A DNA stretch of 64,000 nt. It comes from Ampelomyces quisqualis. Its lineage: Eukaryota; Ascomycota; Dothideomycetes; Pleosporales; Phaeosphaeriaceae. Where the stretch lies: the NCBI GenBank assembly GCA_018398575.1, contig JAGTXZ010000014.1, forward strand, positions 2,480,001 through 2,544,000, given 5' to 3'. The translations under genes were made by a program, and so were the position numbers. The notes under the pieces were generated by a model. It was not told the origin of the DNA and did no database searches. It worked only from the letters and a program-made list of their open reading frames with translations. Every line of letters starts with the position of its first letter. The first letter of the stretch is position 1. Below are positions 22,342 to 33,582 of the stretch, piece after piece.

Positions 22342-22627
22342 ACCAAGCTTACCTAGAGCTCAGACTCCGATCCCCGCCACGAACATCGACCGCGCTACGA
22401 CCTTGCAATCAGCTTCCCGTGCTCTCCATCCTTATACCTTCTCATCTAGATTTGTAGTTTGTCCATTTCAAATCATCATTGTCAACATCCGCCTGCGCGC
22501 CCCGTTTCACGCGCATTGTTGACGCATCGCCCTCTATCCACGTGCAACCAACACGACCAGAGCAGAGAGGGCAATCGAAGCTTACATGCGTGAATTCGTA
22601 CCAGCACCCGGTCACCGACAAGGAAAG

Positions 22628-25600
22628 ATGGACTCTAGCATTGCTACGCCAGTTGAGCAGCCAAGGCACACAACCAGCGCGTCCACGAAACCTCGTACTG
22701 GACTTCTGGCAGCTCTGCGGAAACCGACCACAGCATCATCAGAAAGCAGCGCAGAGTCTGAAGATGGTGCCTCCGAATCCGACCTCGAAGCATCCGCGTC
22801 AACGCCACGCGCAAGCCCAAAGAACTCCAGGCCTCGACGTGTCAGCAAGCCTCAATCTGACGAAGAGAAAGACGATGACAATGGTGCTGCATACGAACGC
22901 ATGAAGAAACGTTTAGCAGCCAGCAAAGGAAGTGGAGAGGCCAATCAGATGGAGACGACACAGAACGATGCGCCTGTTGCTGCAGCAATAGTTAGCAGCG
23001 AAGATGAAGACGAGATGCCTGTTCAAAGGAATACACGCGTTCCCATGGTTAGGAAAGCCCGGAGCAACAATCCTCCTGTCTCGCCCGCTGCCAGCGTGCC
23101 CTCACGCCGGTCATCTCCAGGACTGTTCGTCACCCCGAATGCGTCGCCCGAGAAGTCACGCATTGCGCATACGACCGAGTCCGACGATGACGAGTCTCGA
23201 AAAACACACAGTGCAGATCTACAAGCTCGCGTACGGCGCATACGTGCCGAACGATTGGCAAAGAAAAAGGAGGAGGAGGAGCGGACACAACAAAAGAGTT
23301 CAGACGCAATTAGACGGCGTGTGCAGCAAGATTCTGGCAGCGATACAGACGGCGAGAATGGTAGGCGCCTTACTCAACAAGCAAAGCCAACGCGGATGGC
23401 CGGAAAGAAAGCTATGGAGCTCATGGCCCGTGATCAGCAGCGCATCAGCCGCAACATGCAGCTCGCACATCAGACAAAGACCCGGAAAAAGTACGGCTTG
23501 GATCAACTTTTCAGCCGCTTTGCATACAATGCTCCCAATGCCGAAAGACCAGTGATGGACGCGCTACCAACTCCGGACGCCAGCTCTGCATTAGCATCAT
23601 CAGATGCAGAAGTGAACCAGAGCCACGGAACGCCACCGACAAGCCCACCAATGCAGGAAGAACAAGCACTGAAAGAAGCAGTTGCACCAGCAGAGCTATC
23701 CGCAGTGGTCGACAAGGGCAAAGGGCGAGCTCCAGAATTTCAACACCTCCCACCACACCCGTGGACAAGGCAGACTGAACCAGCAACGGTTCAGAATGCT
23801 CAAGTTGGTGCCCCACGCCCATCAGCCCCTGCCATGGTCGAGCTTTCCGATTCAGAGGACGACGTCGAGGTCGTCCAACCTGCTACCAGATTCCCCGTCT
23901 TTGACCGGATACCTCTCAGAAAGCAACAAGAATCTTCTTCGTTGCTCCATCTTCGCCATCTTGCTCACCTGACCTCTTCAAACGACTCGCGAAAGGGCCC
24001 GAAGTCCGTGACTCGTGGAGAGATGCACCTGTTACTTGCCCAAAAGGCTAGAGAGCAGGGGCAAAGGGAGCGAGCAGAGAAGCTAGCGGATTTGAAACGA
24101 CGAGGCATTCACATCGAGACGGAAGAGGAAAGAGAAAAGAACGAGATGGAGATTGAGGACATGGTCGCTCGGTTTGAAAAACAGAGACAAGACGACTTGA
24201 AGCTCGCAAAGTCTGAAAGAGCAGAAGCGAAAAAGAACGGCGAGAACATTGACAATCTGCCTTCAGATGATGAATCCGACGACGACTATGTTGGTAGTGG
24301 CGCAGAAGACACAATCAATGTAGAGGCTGGCGCGGATCCGGATGTTGAACTTGAGCTGTCAGGTTCTGAAGAAGAAGAGATGGAGCTGCAAGCGGAGGAC
24401 GAAGATGCTGAAGATGAGGAATCACTCAACAACTTAGTAGCCGATATGGCGGATGAGGACGTTGAGGATGAGCGAGAAGCTGGTGAGAAGCGGCAAGTGG
24501 AAGAAGACGCAGCCATGGAAGATGAAGTGATCAACGTTCCTGTACGCAGGCGAACGGTCGCCCGACCACGGAACGTGATCGTAGACGAGGAAGATGACAG
24601 CGACAACGATATTCCAAGGCCGGCCTCACCTACCCAGCCAGTTACCCAGAACGATGCCATGGCAGCTTTTGGCTTCGGCAGTGCCAACGTTGGAATGGGT
24701 CTCACACAAATGTTCGCAGGTACCATGGCGAATCTCGAGTCCGGATCACAACCTGAGGTTGCTGAATCCGAGCAGAACTCATTGGACTTTCTCCGCAGCT
24801 TGCCTGATACCCAACCTGGAGCCAACTTCAGCCAGGCCTCGGACTTTCTCGTGCCCAACAGCCAATCATTGATGTCCCCGCAGAAGAAGTCGCAGACTGG
24901 TGCGGAGACTCAATTCAGTCTCGGTATCAGTCAGCTCATGAAGACCTCGCCTGCCTTCTCACGCACTCAAATTGAAGATTTCCCGGAACCCACGCAAGAT
25001 GCGGGGTTCTCGTTCTCTCGCTCTCCTGCTGGTCTCATGCCACCGGCTTCCACCATCGATACCGTCATGGTAAGTATCTCGGAGTCCCCCGTCAAACAAC
25101 ACAAGGGCAGACTCCAGCGTGGACGTCAAGATGCGGCCGTTGAACTTTCGCATGTTCACGAGGATCTCGATATCGAAGCAGCACTCAGCGAGGAAGACGA
25201 CATACAGCTTCCCCCAAAACCCCGCGATGCTTTTTCCAAGCTGCAAAAGGGCGCTAAGAAGCAAAAGGCTGTGGATGATTTCAACAAGAAGACCAGTCTT
25301 GCGAAGGAAGCTGTCATAGATCAGGCCGAGGAATCGGAGGATGAGTACGCGGGGCTTGGAGGCGCAAGTGACGATGATGATAGTGGTGATGAGGACGAGG
25401 ATACCAGGAATATGATCGAGCACGGTGAAGTCGATGTCGATGAGCGGCAGATTGCTGCTTTCTTTGCGTAAGTTTATGCTCACAACTGCTCACCCCAGCG
25501 TCGTCACTAACACTGCTGCAGTGAGAAGGCGAAGAAGGAAGACGAGAAGAATATCAACGAGCTCTACAAAAACGTCATGAACGGTGGACTCCGCAGACGT

Positions 25601-26572
25601 GCCGGGGGACGTGACGGCTTCGACATGTCAGACTCTGAAGACGAAGAAGACATGCGGCTGCGAAAGAAGCGTGCTGAGTTCCAGAAAATGAATAAGGCGC
25701 TGTTGGCGGACGAGCGTATTGGCGACATTGCCAAAGACCAGAAAAAACAGGCTTTCTTCCACACCTTGGCGGACTTTGCGGACGAGGGCGACTATGACTT
25801 TCTCGAGATGCCCGCAGAGATGCCTGGCGATTTGGCGCAAAGCCCGTCTCAGGAGGGCGAGCTTGTTCAAGTTGAAGCCACGGAAGAGTTCGCCATTCCA
25901 GATTCGCAAGCCGGAGATGCTATGGACATTTCATCAGGGACCGCGACCAATCCACTGAAGCGCAAGTCTCCGTCGAAATCTCAGAAAGAAAATCGACCAC
26001 CGCCAAATCTTCGCCGCACCGCAGGATCGGACAGCCTCAGGCGTAAACCTATCACGCTCGTCGATGTACAGCACTCTGTCTCGGAGCTGCTCGAAGACCC
26101 ACGCATCATGGTGCCAGACTCACAGTTCTCCGAGTCCGAGGAAGATGATGATGATCCGCCAGCACCCAATGCTGCCTTGCGTAAACCTGTTGTCGACCGT
26201 CTCACTCTCTCCCGCACTTTGAGCATTTCCGAAGCGGCCGCAGACGGCAGGAACCTAGCCTTCCACGCTCCCTCACGCGCCGCCACTGCGCCTGGCTTCC
26301 GAGTGCCATCGCTTATTCGCCAAGCCACGTCCAATCTCTCGTCTACATGCGAGTCTCGGAGATGTTCTGGAGCTGGAGTACCGTCTGATTCTGTTCGACG
26401 TGGTGGAACAGGCAAGAGCAACATCCATGCTCAAGCTAGAGAGGCTGAGAGGAGACAGCTGTTGGAAAAGAGGGAGGTTAAGAGGAAGGAGGCGCTGAGG
26501 AAAAAGGTCAGCGCGGGGAGGAGGGGCGGGATGAGAAGCGTGCTGGGAGACTTGGCTGGAGGGTTTGAGTAG
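22628..26572 (+). CDS. MRC1: Mrc1/claspin-type DNA replication checkpoint mediator
   Basis: Two exons: 22628-25467 and 25522-26572, intron 54 nt (GTAAGT...GCTGCAG), 1,296 residues. The frame also has an ATG at 22586, but the one at 22628 has the better context (AAGATGG). The protein is acidic with many Ser/Asp/Glu runs. A charged helical part holds LLLAQKAREQGQRERAEKLA and HIETEEEREKNEMEIEDM. An SQ/TQ cluster follows (about residues 690-790: TQMF, GSQP, DTQP, FSQAS, NSQS, SQTGAETQF, ISQL). The conserved Mrc1-like domain spans the intron (HGEVDVDERQIAAFF, then KNINELYKNVMNGGLRRR and DEGDYDFLEMP). Mrc1 travels with the replication fork and carries the checkpoint signal to Rad53 through Mec1 sites of the SQ/TQ type. 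It converges with COQ7, 189 bp apart. Confidence 0.92.
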
Positions 26573-26761
26573 TGTGTTGCATTGACGACTCTCTGTGCTG
26601 CGATTTTAGCGTATTGAGGTGTTTAGGCTTAACCTGACAATGCGGCGTTCGGAGTCTAGCACAGACCTATGCTTTTCAACGCTTTTCAGCAGCATGCTCG
26701 AGACGATCTCTCGACATGCAGGTACCATGTACAATGCTTGGAGTATATGCTACAGTAACAG

Positions 26762-27529
26762 CTACACCCTCTCACTCACCCAGATGGCCCCCCGACATCC
26801 CCCTCGTATCACCTCGGTCAACAACTCGTACGGCTTCGCCTGCTTCGCATCATTCGCCACGGCATGATCCAAATGCTCCAGCTCCTCATCGCGGATCCTC
26901 CGCAAGTCCACCACAAGCTGCTCCAGGTCCGGCCCCAGACTCTCGCCTCTCTGCTCACACTTCCCCGCCCAATCCAACAACACGCCAACCTGCTCGTTAT
27001 AATGGGTGCCGATCTCCGTCTCCACGGCCTCGGTACACGCCATGGCCGCTTCCCGCCCGAGGACGGCGGTGCTCCAGCCTAAGAAACTGGCGGCCGCGTG
27101 CCACACGGGATACATGGCGGTCGGGCGGATGCGGTGCTTTGAGATGACGCGGTTGAAGTAGGCATAGTGGCCGGCTTCCTGGTCGTGCATGTGCTTCATC
27201 AGCGGGCGGAGGTGCGGGTGTGAGCGCACGATGACGGGTTTCTGCGCGGCGTAGATGAGGATGGCGGCGAGTTCGCCGGTTTGGTTGACGCGCAGGGCCG
27301 AGGAGAGGAAGTCGCGCTGTTGTGGGGTGAGGGGGCGGATGGGCTTGCTTTGCTTGGGGGATGCATCGGCGGACGCGCGCGGTGAGGCGGGGGCGATTGG
27401 TGGGGGTGAATGGGGGTGCGGAGTGCATGTGCTCTGGTATCGAGGCGTGTGGCGTGATGCGCATGCGGTGCTTGGGGCGAGCATGGTGCGGGCCAGTGAG
27501 CGTGTGCACGGCAGCAGCATGGAAGCCAT
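26762..27529 (-). CDS. COQ7: 5-demethoxyubiquinone hydroxylase, mitochondrial (Coq7/Cat5)
   Basis: Intronless, 255 residues from the ATG at 27529 (context ACCATGG). The frame extends to 27550 only with a TTG. Residues 1-35 are rich in Arg, Ser, Ala and Leu without acids, a mitochondrial presequence. The diiron carboxylate ligands are visible: E86 in RVNQTGE, E118 and H121 in HDQEAGHYAYF, E170 in EAVETEIGTH, and E216 and H219 in RDEELEHLDHA. The enzyme hydroxylates demethoxyubiquinone in the penultimate step of ubiquinone synthesis in the CoQ complex on the inner mitochondrial membrane. The length is normal for the family and all ligands are intact. It shares a 330-bp divergent promoter with RTF1. 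Confidence 0.95.
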   Translation of the reverse strand: MASMLLPCTRSLARTMLAPSTACASRHTPRYQSTCTPHPHSPPPIAPASPRASADASPKQSKPIRPLTPQQRDFLSSALRVNQTGELAAILIYAAQKPVIVRSHPHLRPLMKHMHDQEAGHYAYFNRVISKHRIRPTAMYPVWHAAASFLGWSTAVLGREAAMACTEAVETEIGTHYNEQVGVLLDWAGKCEQRGESLGPDLEQLVVDLRRIRDEELEHLDHAVANDAKQAKPYELLTEVIRGGCRGAIWVSERV

Positions 27530-27859
27530 GGTCTCTGTCCGCTTGGGCAATCACGCGGGTGAATGGCAAGTCACGAGCGATTGTTCGAGTCCGCGTGAAG
27601 GGGAAACAATGGGCTGATGCGGTCATTGACACTAATCGCGCTAACTACCGCCAACCAGCCCGCCCGCAGACGCGCAGCGCCCAAGCGCGCGCCTTTTAGA
27701 ACCAACGTTTCCCCGTCTGCTCAGCTCCCACGCTCCTCATCCGCCCCCTAAAACTGCGTCCTTTTTCGCTCACTCTCGGCCTCGCGACACCAAACCCCCG
27801 CATCTCACCCATCGAATACTGCGGCACCGCCGGCATCTTCATCTACGCCTTCTCTCACC
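27530..27859. promoter_or_regulatory. shared divergent promoter of COQ7 and RTF1
   Basis: 330 bp separate the two start codons. The stretch is C- and pyrimidine-rich on the RTF1 side (ccccgtctgctcagctcccacg), typical of leaders of housekeeping fungal genes. No TATA box was recognised. Confidence 0.4.
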
Positions 27860-29541
27860 ATGTCTGCCGACGATATCGACGATGAGCTCTTCGCCCTCGC
27901 TGGCGGTGACGAAGATGTCGACATCGAAGAAGGCGAAGCGTGAGTTGCCTCTCTCTCTCACTTTCATCTGCTCCATCTCTGCCCATCGCCTTGACCACGC
28001 CAACGCGCGCTCGCCCAATCGACAACTTCTCAACCACGCTCTGGACGCCTTGTGCAACATGCAGCTGACCCCACATAGCTCGTCGCCTGCGGCTTCATCG
28101 CCAAACTCGCTAGGTTCCGACGCCATGGACGAGTCCGACTCAGATCGCGACGATGACCTTCCGGAACGAACAGCAGAGGTGCCATACCCCCTTGAGGGCA
28201 AGTACATGGACGAATCAGACAAGCGCCACATCATGGGCCTGTCACAGCTGGAGCGAGAAGAGATCCTCGGCCAGCGCGCCGAAGAGACTCAGAGGGCGAA
28301 CTTCACAGCCGAACTCGCCCGGCGCGCCGCGCAAGACAACAACAGGAAGAGGAAGGCTGACTCGGAGGAGCCCGATGATGCTATGCGCAAGAGCAGCCGC
28401 CCCAAGGTGCAGCCACGGAAGAACGATCGGCTGGAGCAGTACAAGCGTGAGCGAGAACAGCGTGGCCAGCAACGGCAACGACAGGACGACCGTCGCAACA
28501 ATCACCGACGGTCGACCTCAGGCGACAGGGGCGCCGGCTCCGATGTCGATGCTGATGGTGAGAGCGATGTCGAATGGGACGACCGGCCAGCGGAGAAGGT
28601 TCGTGAAGAGCAGCCTGCTTCGATGCGTGACTTTGAGTCTGTCCGTGTCGGCCGCGGTTTCTTCTCAGAGGTATGCTTCTATCCTGGCTTCGAAGAGGCC
28701 ATGACCGGTACCTTTGGACGTGTTGGCGTAGGCCAGGACTCGTCACGAAGGACTTTGTACAAGATGGCCCAGATCAAGGGTAAGTCTTTCCAAGTGACTG
28801 TAAAAAGCTAGCTAACATTTCGCAGGCTTTTCTACCGGCAAGCCCTACGTCTTCGAAGGCAAGAATGGACAACGCATCGCGACTGACCAATATGTTGTTG
28901 CGCAACATGGCTCAGTGAAAAAGGAATACCAGTTCCAATTTCTCTCGAATCAACGCTTCACGGACAATGATCTCGACATCTACAAGCAGTCGCTGCTAGA
29001 GACCAATGCCAAGATACCCACCCAAGCCTTCTTTTTGCGCAAATACGAAGATTTGAAGGGCCTTCAGAATCACTACTGGACCGACGCCGATATCAGCGCA
29101 CGCATCGCCAAGTCTAAGAAATTTGCCCACCTCCTGCACCGTCAACAGGCAGACTCTCAGCCTCGAATCGCCACACAATCAGAAGCTGCCGCCGCTCGCA
29201 TCACCGAACTCAATCGCAGAACACGCATCCACGAAGCCGAGCGCGTGAAAAAGGCCCTGCAAGACCAGCAGCGCGAGAAGAAGATGGAGCAGCGCAAAGA
29301 AGCGGCACGGCGAAAAGCAGAAGAAGAGGCTCGAAAGGCCCAGGAGGAAGCTGCGCTCAGCAAACAGAACCTCGATGTTGACGCCCTATTTGACGGCGAT
29401 GGGTCCTCGAGAGCAACGACACCGAAACCTCAGACGGATAAGAAAAAGTCTGAGAGGAAGGGGTTGCCGACGTTCAGGAAACCAAAGATGGATGACGATA
29501 TCATTGCCAGCATGGATATTGGAGTTGACATTGAGATCTGA
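27860..29541 (+). CDS. RTF1: RNA polymerase-associated protein Rtf1 (Paf1 complex)
   Basis: Three exons: 27860-27939, 28079-28779 and 28826-29541, introns 139 and 46 nt, 498 residues. The start is MSADDIDDELFALAGGDED, a typical acidic Rtf1 N-terminus. Residues ~70-110 hold a conserved helix (DESDKRHIMGLSQLEREEIL) and a Lys/Arg-rich histone-modification-like region follows. The Plus3 domain occupies about 215-345 (MRDFESVRVGRGFFSEVCFY, GFSTGKPYVFEGKNG, FLSNQRFTDNDLDIYKQSL). The C-terminus is a coiled coil and ends MDDDIIASMDIGVDIEI. In the Paf1 complex, Rtf1 binds Spt5 through Plus3 and stimulates H2B ubiquitination during elongation. The first intron is longer than its neighbours and pyrimidine-rich. 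Confidence 0.93.
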
Positions 29542-29889
29542 GACCCCATGACATGATGACTCGAGCGGGGAAGTTGAGCATCAGTATCAAGACATTTCGG
29601 TCGACAGCTTCCATTCAGAGCGCGGGTTTGGGGGGTAAATTCTTCTGGGGCTTGACTTGCTCATAGAAACGGAGCAAAGAAAGCTTCTCAACACAATGTA
29701 TTGCCATGAGAATCTATTCTTGTATACCCAAGCATTCATCCATCCATCAATGCCTTGCACTATTGCACTACCTGCCGCCGCACACCCTCAGCCACAACAT
29801 TACCTTCCCAGCCAAACGTCGTGTATGCAATGAATGGATCTTTTCTCCATGCCAAAAAAACCTCACACCACATGATTCCTTGTCGAAAC
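29542..29889. other. short convergent spacer, 348 bp
   Basis: 3' flanks of RTF1 and the oxysterol-binding protein gene. Nothing else is seen. Confidence 0.5.
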
Positions 29890-32800
29890 TCACGTCTGAA
29901 AAACATCCACAAGACCGTCCCACTTGCCCGCCTCTCTGGCCTCCCAATACCCGCCTCCCAGCCCTTTCAACTTCCACACCTCCTCGTCGCCTACCCCGGG
30001 CACCTCGAGCCTCTCGAACCAGCGCGGCCTCCACTCCTCGCCATGGTCCTGCATGACGCGGCGCCTTGCTCTCTGGCCGTCTTCCAGCCGCGCCTTGAGC
30101 GCCTCTGCTCTATCCAGATCGCCGTCTTCCAGGGCCTTTTGGTCGGGCCGGAAGCGCGTGTCTGTGGGTGGAATGCGCGATTGTTCAATGGGAGTGATTT
30201 GATTGAGAGTGGCAGCGAAGGCGGTCAAGCCGTAGTGCTTCTCTGGCTTGTCGACGAGCGCTGCGACGGACCAGAGAGTCTTGCCCGTGGGCTGGCCGTG
30301 GGAAGTGATTTCGAGCGAGCAAGTCCATTTGCCGTGCGCGCCAAGCGGGAGGATGTTGCCTGTGGCGTCGAAAGCTTGGATCGACACGTCTTCTGAGCGG
30401 CCAGCGAACATGCCGCCTGCTTTGAAGGTGCAGATTGCTTTGGCGCCCGTCGTTTCCGATATGATGGTCATGGTGCCCGAGGGCTCGACGTATTTCTCGC
30501 CTGCGATGATGTTGCGCAAGTAACTCGTCGCCTGGATCCAGGAGTAGTGTTCCTTCGAAGCATGTAAGAAAATGCGTACACGACCATCTGTGTTCAGTTC
30601 CGCCGATTTGCCCCAGAACTTCTGAACGGGCGTGGGAGACTGCAGGAAGGTCCATTCTTGGGCTTCGGCTTGCGCGGCCATGCGGACCGGGCGATGCTCG
30701 ACTTTCTCGGCAACGAAGCGGAAGCCTTTGTCTTCGCGGACGAGTTCAAAGGTCTCACCGAGCATGGGGTTGAAGGGTTTGCGTATTGCGCGGTCTTTGA
30801 CGCGAGCGTTGCTGAAGGCGGAGATGGCGAAGGCAGCCATGTAGATGAGGCGTTCGCCCGTGTCGGATGAGGCGCTGACTGCTAAATCGAGGAGTTCGCT
30901 GTATTCGAGTTGTTCGGCAAGTCGTTGGAGCAGGGAAGTGGGCTCGTTGGCGGATACGGGCATGGCTATCGTAGACAGGTCCTTGCCAACGTTCTTGCGG
31001 AGGAACGCTATCAGACTTGGTGGCTGGACCTTTGGAGGCTGAATTGTAGCTCTGCGCTTTACTGCTTCTAGAGGTAGGGGAGTGAGCGACGTTGGTCGTT
31101 TAGGGAATAGTGATGGAGCAGCATCAATCGAGAACCGAGCGCGTTCAATCACACCACTACTGTGATCAGAAGACGACTCCGATTCGCCATCAGAGTCCTC
31201 GTCTTGGGACTGTCGACGGTTGTGCTCGTCGTCTTTGCTGTCTCTCCGAATGCACAAGAGCGTCGACTTGGACGCTTCGCCATCCGGAGCATCGAAGAAT
31301 TCGTCAGTGGACTCGAATGACTCAAAGCTTTGTCGTGACAGTGAAGCCGATTGGGGAGCTGGCGTTCGTCTTTGCTTGCTCTCAGAAATGAGTGTTGAGA
31401 ATTCTTGAACGACTGAATCCAGATCTCGCAAGAGGGCCATGCAGTTGTCGTGCATGCCTTCCTCTTGCACCTGGTGTGTAGGACGTCCAGGAACATTGCG
31501 CTTCGGAACTGCCAGACTACCATTTGATGGATAGCTTCCAGGCGCAGCTGACACTGGAGGTACAGCGCCGGGGAATGCAACGCCCACTTGTGCAGAAACA
31601 CTTCTCCTGAACATGCCCGACGGACTTGAGCCTCCTGAACTGCTGGGTTTTCGTTTCCAAAAGGCCTTCTTGTCTTGTCCACCGGTCTCGGGAAAGTAGT
31701 CACCTGACTCGGGTTCTGACAGTGTCGGAGACAGGCTGTCCTGCATTTTGACGATGCCTGGGCCTGCCGTCCCTGGCGCAGTTGTGTACTTGGGGTCGGT
31801 GTTTTGCGCCAACCTTCTCACGGCATCTCTGGTTCCTGCAATGCGACCAACTAAGGCCTCCGCTCTGGCCCACTCATTGTCCTCTGCAGCATTTGTGACG
31901 TGGCTAGCCAATGCATGCGAGCTGTCGACTTGAAGTGTAGGTGACAACGAAGTCGTAGCCGCGCGAGAAGCTCGATCCAAAGCGTCTCTCCACATGCTGA
32001 AGTCTTTTGCATTGCTGGCCCTCAGCTGCCATATCTCGGCGCCAGAATCGATTGATATTTCCCTTGAATGCTCGTTGGCGCCCACGGCTGCTAGCGATAA
32101 CGGTATTGCTCCTCTCAGAGCGGAAGAATGATGGTTGCGGTAGTATGATAGTGTTGACGAGGTGAAGTCGAGCGAGAAGAAGCGCCTGGCATGGCCCTGG
32201 TTCCTCTTCCTTCTCTTCTTGTGCAGCACTCCGGTGAGGAAGCCGGCGGTCGACACGGTCACGGGTTTTGGCGGGTAAAGCGACCTTGGGCGGTCTGGGA
32301 ATGGGTGAGGCAGCGAATCGGACGATTCCACGGGCGCCAGGGACGGGTTGGGCTTGGGCAGACTTGTCGCGCTTCCTGCTGCTCCTGGCTGAGCATAGCG
32401 CATGTGGTGTCCTGACTTGGGCGGCGCACTGGTCGGGTAGGTCATGAGGACAAAGGTGGCTTGTTTCGAGAGGGTTTTTGAGAAGGTGTTGTCAAAGACC
32501 AGGCCGTACATGCCGCCCTCGCCCGGCGGCACGTCGTGGGTGCCCAGCGAGACGTGGTCTGCCTCGCATTTGCCGTGCCATTGCACCGGCCTCAGGCCAA
32601 TCGCCGACAGTTTTTCCAGGACGACTGTTCTGTCGTTTCTCGAGGCCGAGAGCCCGCGTGCGCGCGCAGGAGGCACCTCGAGTGCGGGCGTCGAGGGCCC
32701 GGCTTCGAAAGTCGCCGAGGAGGGCAGGTGTGGGGGGGCGCCCGTGGCGGTGCCTGGGTGCTTGAAGATGCCAAAGTTGAGCGACTTCTTGTGCGGCTGG

Positions 32801-32892
32801 AGGCTCCACGAGAGCGTGTGGCCTGCCGGGACGTCGACCCAGCGAACGAGGTACGACTTGCTGTGGACTTCAATGTTCTCCATGCCCGCCAT
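29890..32892 (-). CDS. OSH3: oxysterol-binding protein, Osh3 type (GOLD-PH-ORD)
   Basis: Single exon of 1,000 residues. The N-terminal ~155 residues form a GOLD-like domain (VHSKSYLVRWVDVPAGHTLS, GMYGLVFDNTFSKTLSK). A PH domain lies at about 215-310 (GFLTGVLHKKRRKRNQGHARR, MWRDALDRAS). After a long Ser-rich linker the OSBP-related domain fills the last ~370 residues (SLIAFLRKNVGKDLSTIAMP, NPMLGETFELVREDKGFRF, FHASKEHYSW-like text, KPEKHYGLTAFAATLNQ). The family moves sterols or PI4P between membranes at contact sites. GOLD plus PH plus ORD is the Osh3 layout, linked to ER-plasma membrane contacts and Sac1 regulation. The usual EQVSHHPP lipid-binding motif reads EKVEHRPVRMA here, so it is altered. 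No FFAT motif was noticed. Confidence 0.9.
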   Translation of the reverse strand: MAGMENIEVHSKSYLVRWVDVPAGHTLSWSLQPHKKSLNFGIFKHPGTATGAPPHLPSSATFEAGPSTPALEVPPARARGLSASRNDRTVVLEKLSAIGLRPVQWHGKCEADHVSLGTHDVPPGEGGMYGLVFDNTFSKTLSKQATFVLMTYPTSAPPKSGHHMRYAQPGAAGSATSLPKPNPSLAPVESSDSLPHPFPDRPRSLYPPKPVTVSTAGFLTGVLHKKRRKRNQGHARRFFSLDFTSSTLSYYRNHHSSALRGAIPLSLAAVGANEHSREISIDSGAEIWQLRASNAKDFSMWRDALDRASRAATTSLSPTLQVDSSHALASHVTNAAEDNEWARAEALVGRIAGTRDAVRRLAQNTDPKYTTAPGTAGPGIVKMQDSLSPTLSEPESGDYFPETGGQDKKAFWKRKPSSSGGSSPSGMFRRSVSAQVGVAFPGAVPPVSAAPGSYPSNGSLAVPKRNVPGRPTHQVQEEGMHDNCMALLRDLDSVVQEFSTLISESKQRRTPAPQSASLSRQSFESFESTDEFFDAPDGEASKSTLLCIRRDSKDDEHNRRQSQDEDSDGESESSSDHSSGVIERARFSIDAAPSLFPKRPTSLTPLPLEAVKRRATIQPPKVQPPSLIAFLRKNVGKDLSTIAMPVSANEPTSLLQRLAEQLEYSELLDLAVSASSDTGERLIYMAAFAISAFSNARVKDRAIRKPFNPMLGETFELVREDKGFRFVAEKVEHRPVRMAAQAEAQEWTFLQSPTPVQKFWGKSAELNTDGRVRIFLHASKEHYSWIQATSYLRNIIAGEKYVEPSGTMTIISETTGAKAICTFKAGGMFAGRSEDVSIQAFDATGNILPLGAHGKWTCSLEITSHGQPTGKTLWSVAALVDKPEKHYGLTAFAATLNQITPIEQSRIPPTDTRFRPDQKALEDGDLDRAEALKARLEDGQRARRRVMQDHGEEWRPRWFERLEVPGVGDEEVWKLKGLGGGYWEAREAGKWDGLVDVFQT

Positions 32893-33582
32893 CTGCGGCG
32901 ATGCTGTGTGTGCCCTGGCGTGGGTCGCAGGCGCGCACGATGAAGATCAACAATAGGAAGCTGAGCGAGCGGACATTACGGACGAAAGAATAGCAGGCGG
33001 TCACGCCGGTTGATGAGTAATGGTGTCTTGGATGTGGATTCCCTTGTGACTGGCTTCGTCGCCATTTGATATGCGTGCTCGGTACGGCCAGCCCTACGCC
33101 AACGCACGCCCGCCACAAGCACAACATTCCTTCCTGGCCATGACAACACGCCAGCCTCGACATGCTTACGTCCCGAGCCATCCGGCGCCTCACTCCATCT
33201 GCGCGCCTCGTCTTAGTCAGCTTCGCTCCATGGCAAGCTGTGTTTTTGCGTGGTTGAAAATGCTGCGTCTACGAGTCCCATGTTTGGTTGCTCGTCGGGC
33301 CTCTTCCCTTGGGTCCTGGAAAGTTCATCACGTGCTCAGACTCACACCTTCCTTTTTCGACACGGAGCCAGCCGCCGCACTATGCTATGCTTAAACACCA
33401 AGCTGTCCTTCTGGAATTATTCCGTACGCCGTTTCAGCTGCTTCGCCTCTATATGCACTATGTGGAGCATCACATCCAAATATAATCTAATCTACCTTGT
33501 GCGACCACATCTCCATCTCTACATCATAGTCATCATGTCCGAAGACTTGGGTTCTCGTTCTCTCTCTCTTCGTCAGTGAACT
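32893..33582. other. divergent intergenic, 690 bp
   Basis: Promoter region for the oxysterol-binding protein gene (minus) and the secreted esterase gene (plus). The part close to the esterase start is rich in ct repeats (tctctctctctt at ~33560). No gene is seen. Confidence 0.45.

Larger units (their letters stand above)
19480..22627. other. gene-free block, 3.1 kb
   Basis: No ORF here shows coding character. The block is less GC-rich in its middle and contains the TACTCCGTA cluster described separately. The right end holds the promoter of the MRC1 gene. One ORF (21199-21678) begins with a signal-peptide-like stretch but then loses all protein-like character. It may be an old, decayed transposable-element region, which I could not prove. 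Confidence 0.5.

Noticed and set aside
27530..27550. Upstream start of the Coq7 frame at 27550
   Set aside because: The codon is TTG. The ATG at 27529 has strong context and begins a typical mitochondrial presequence.
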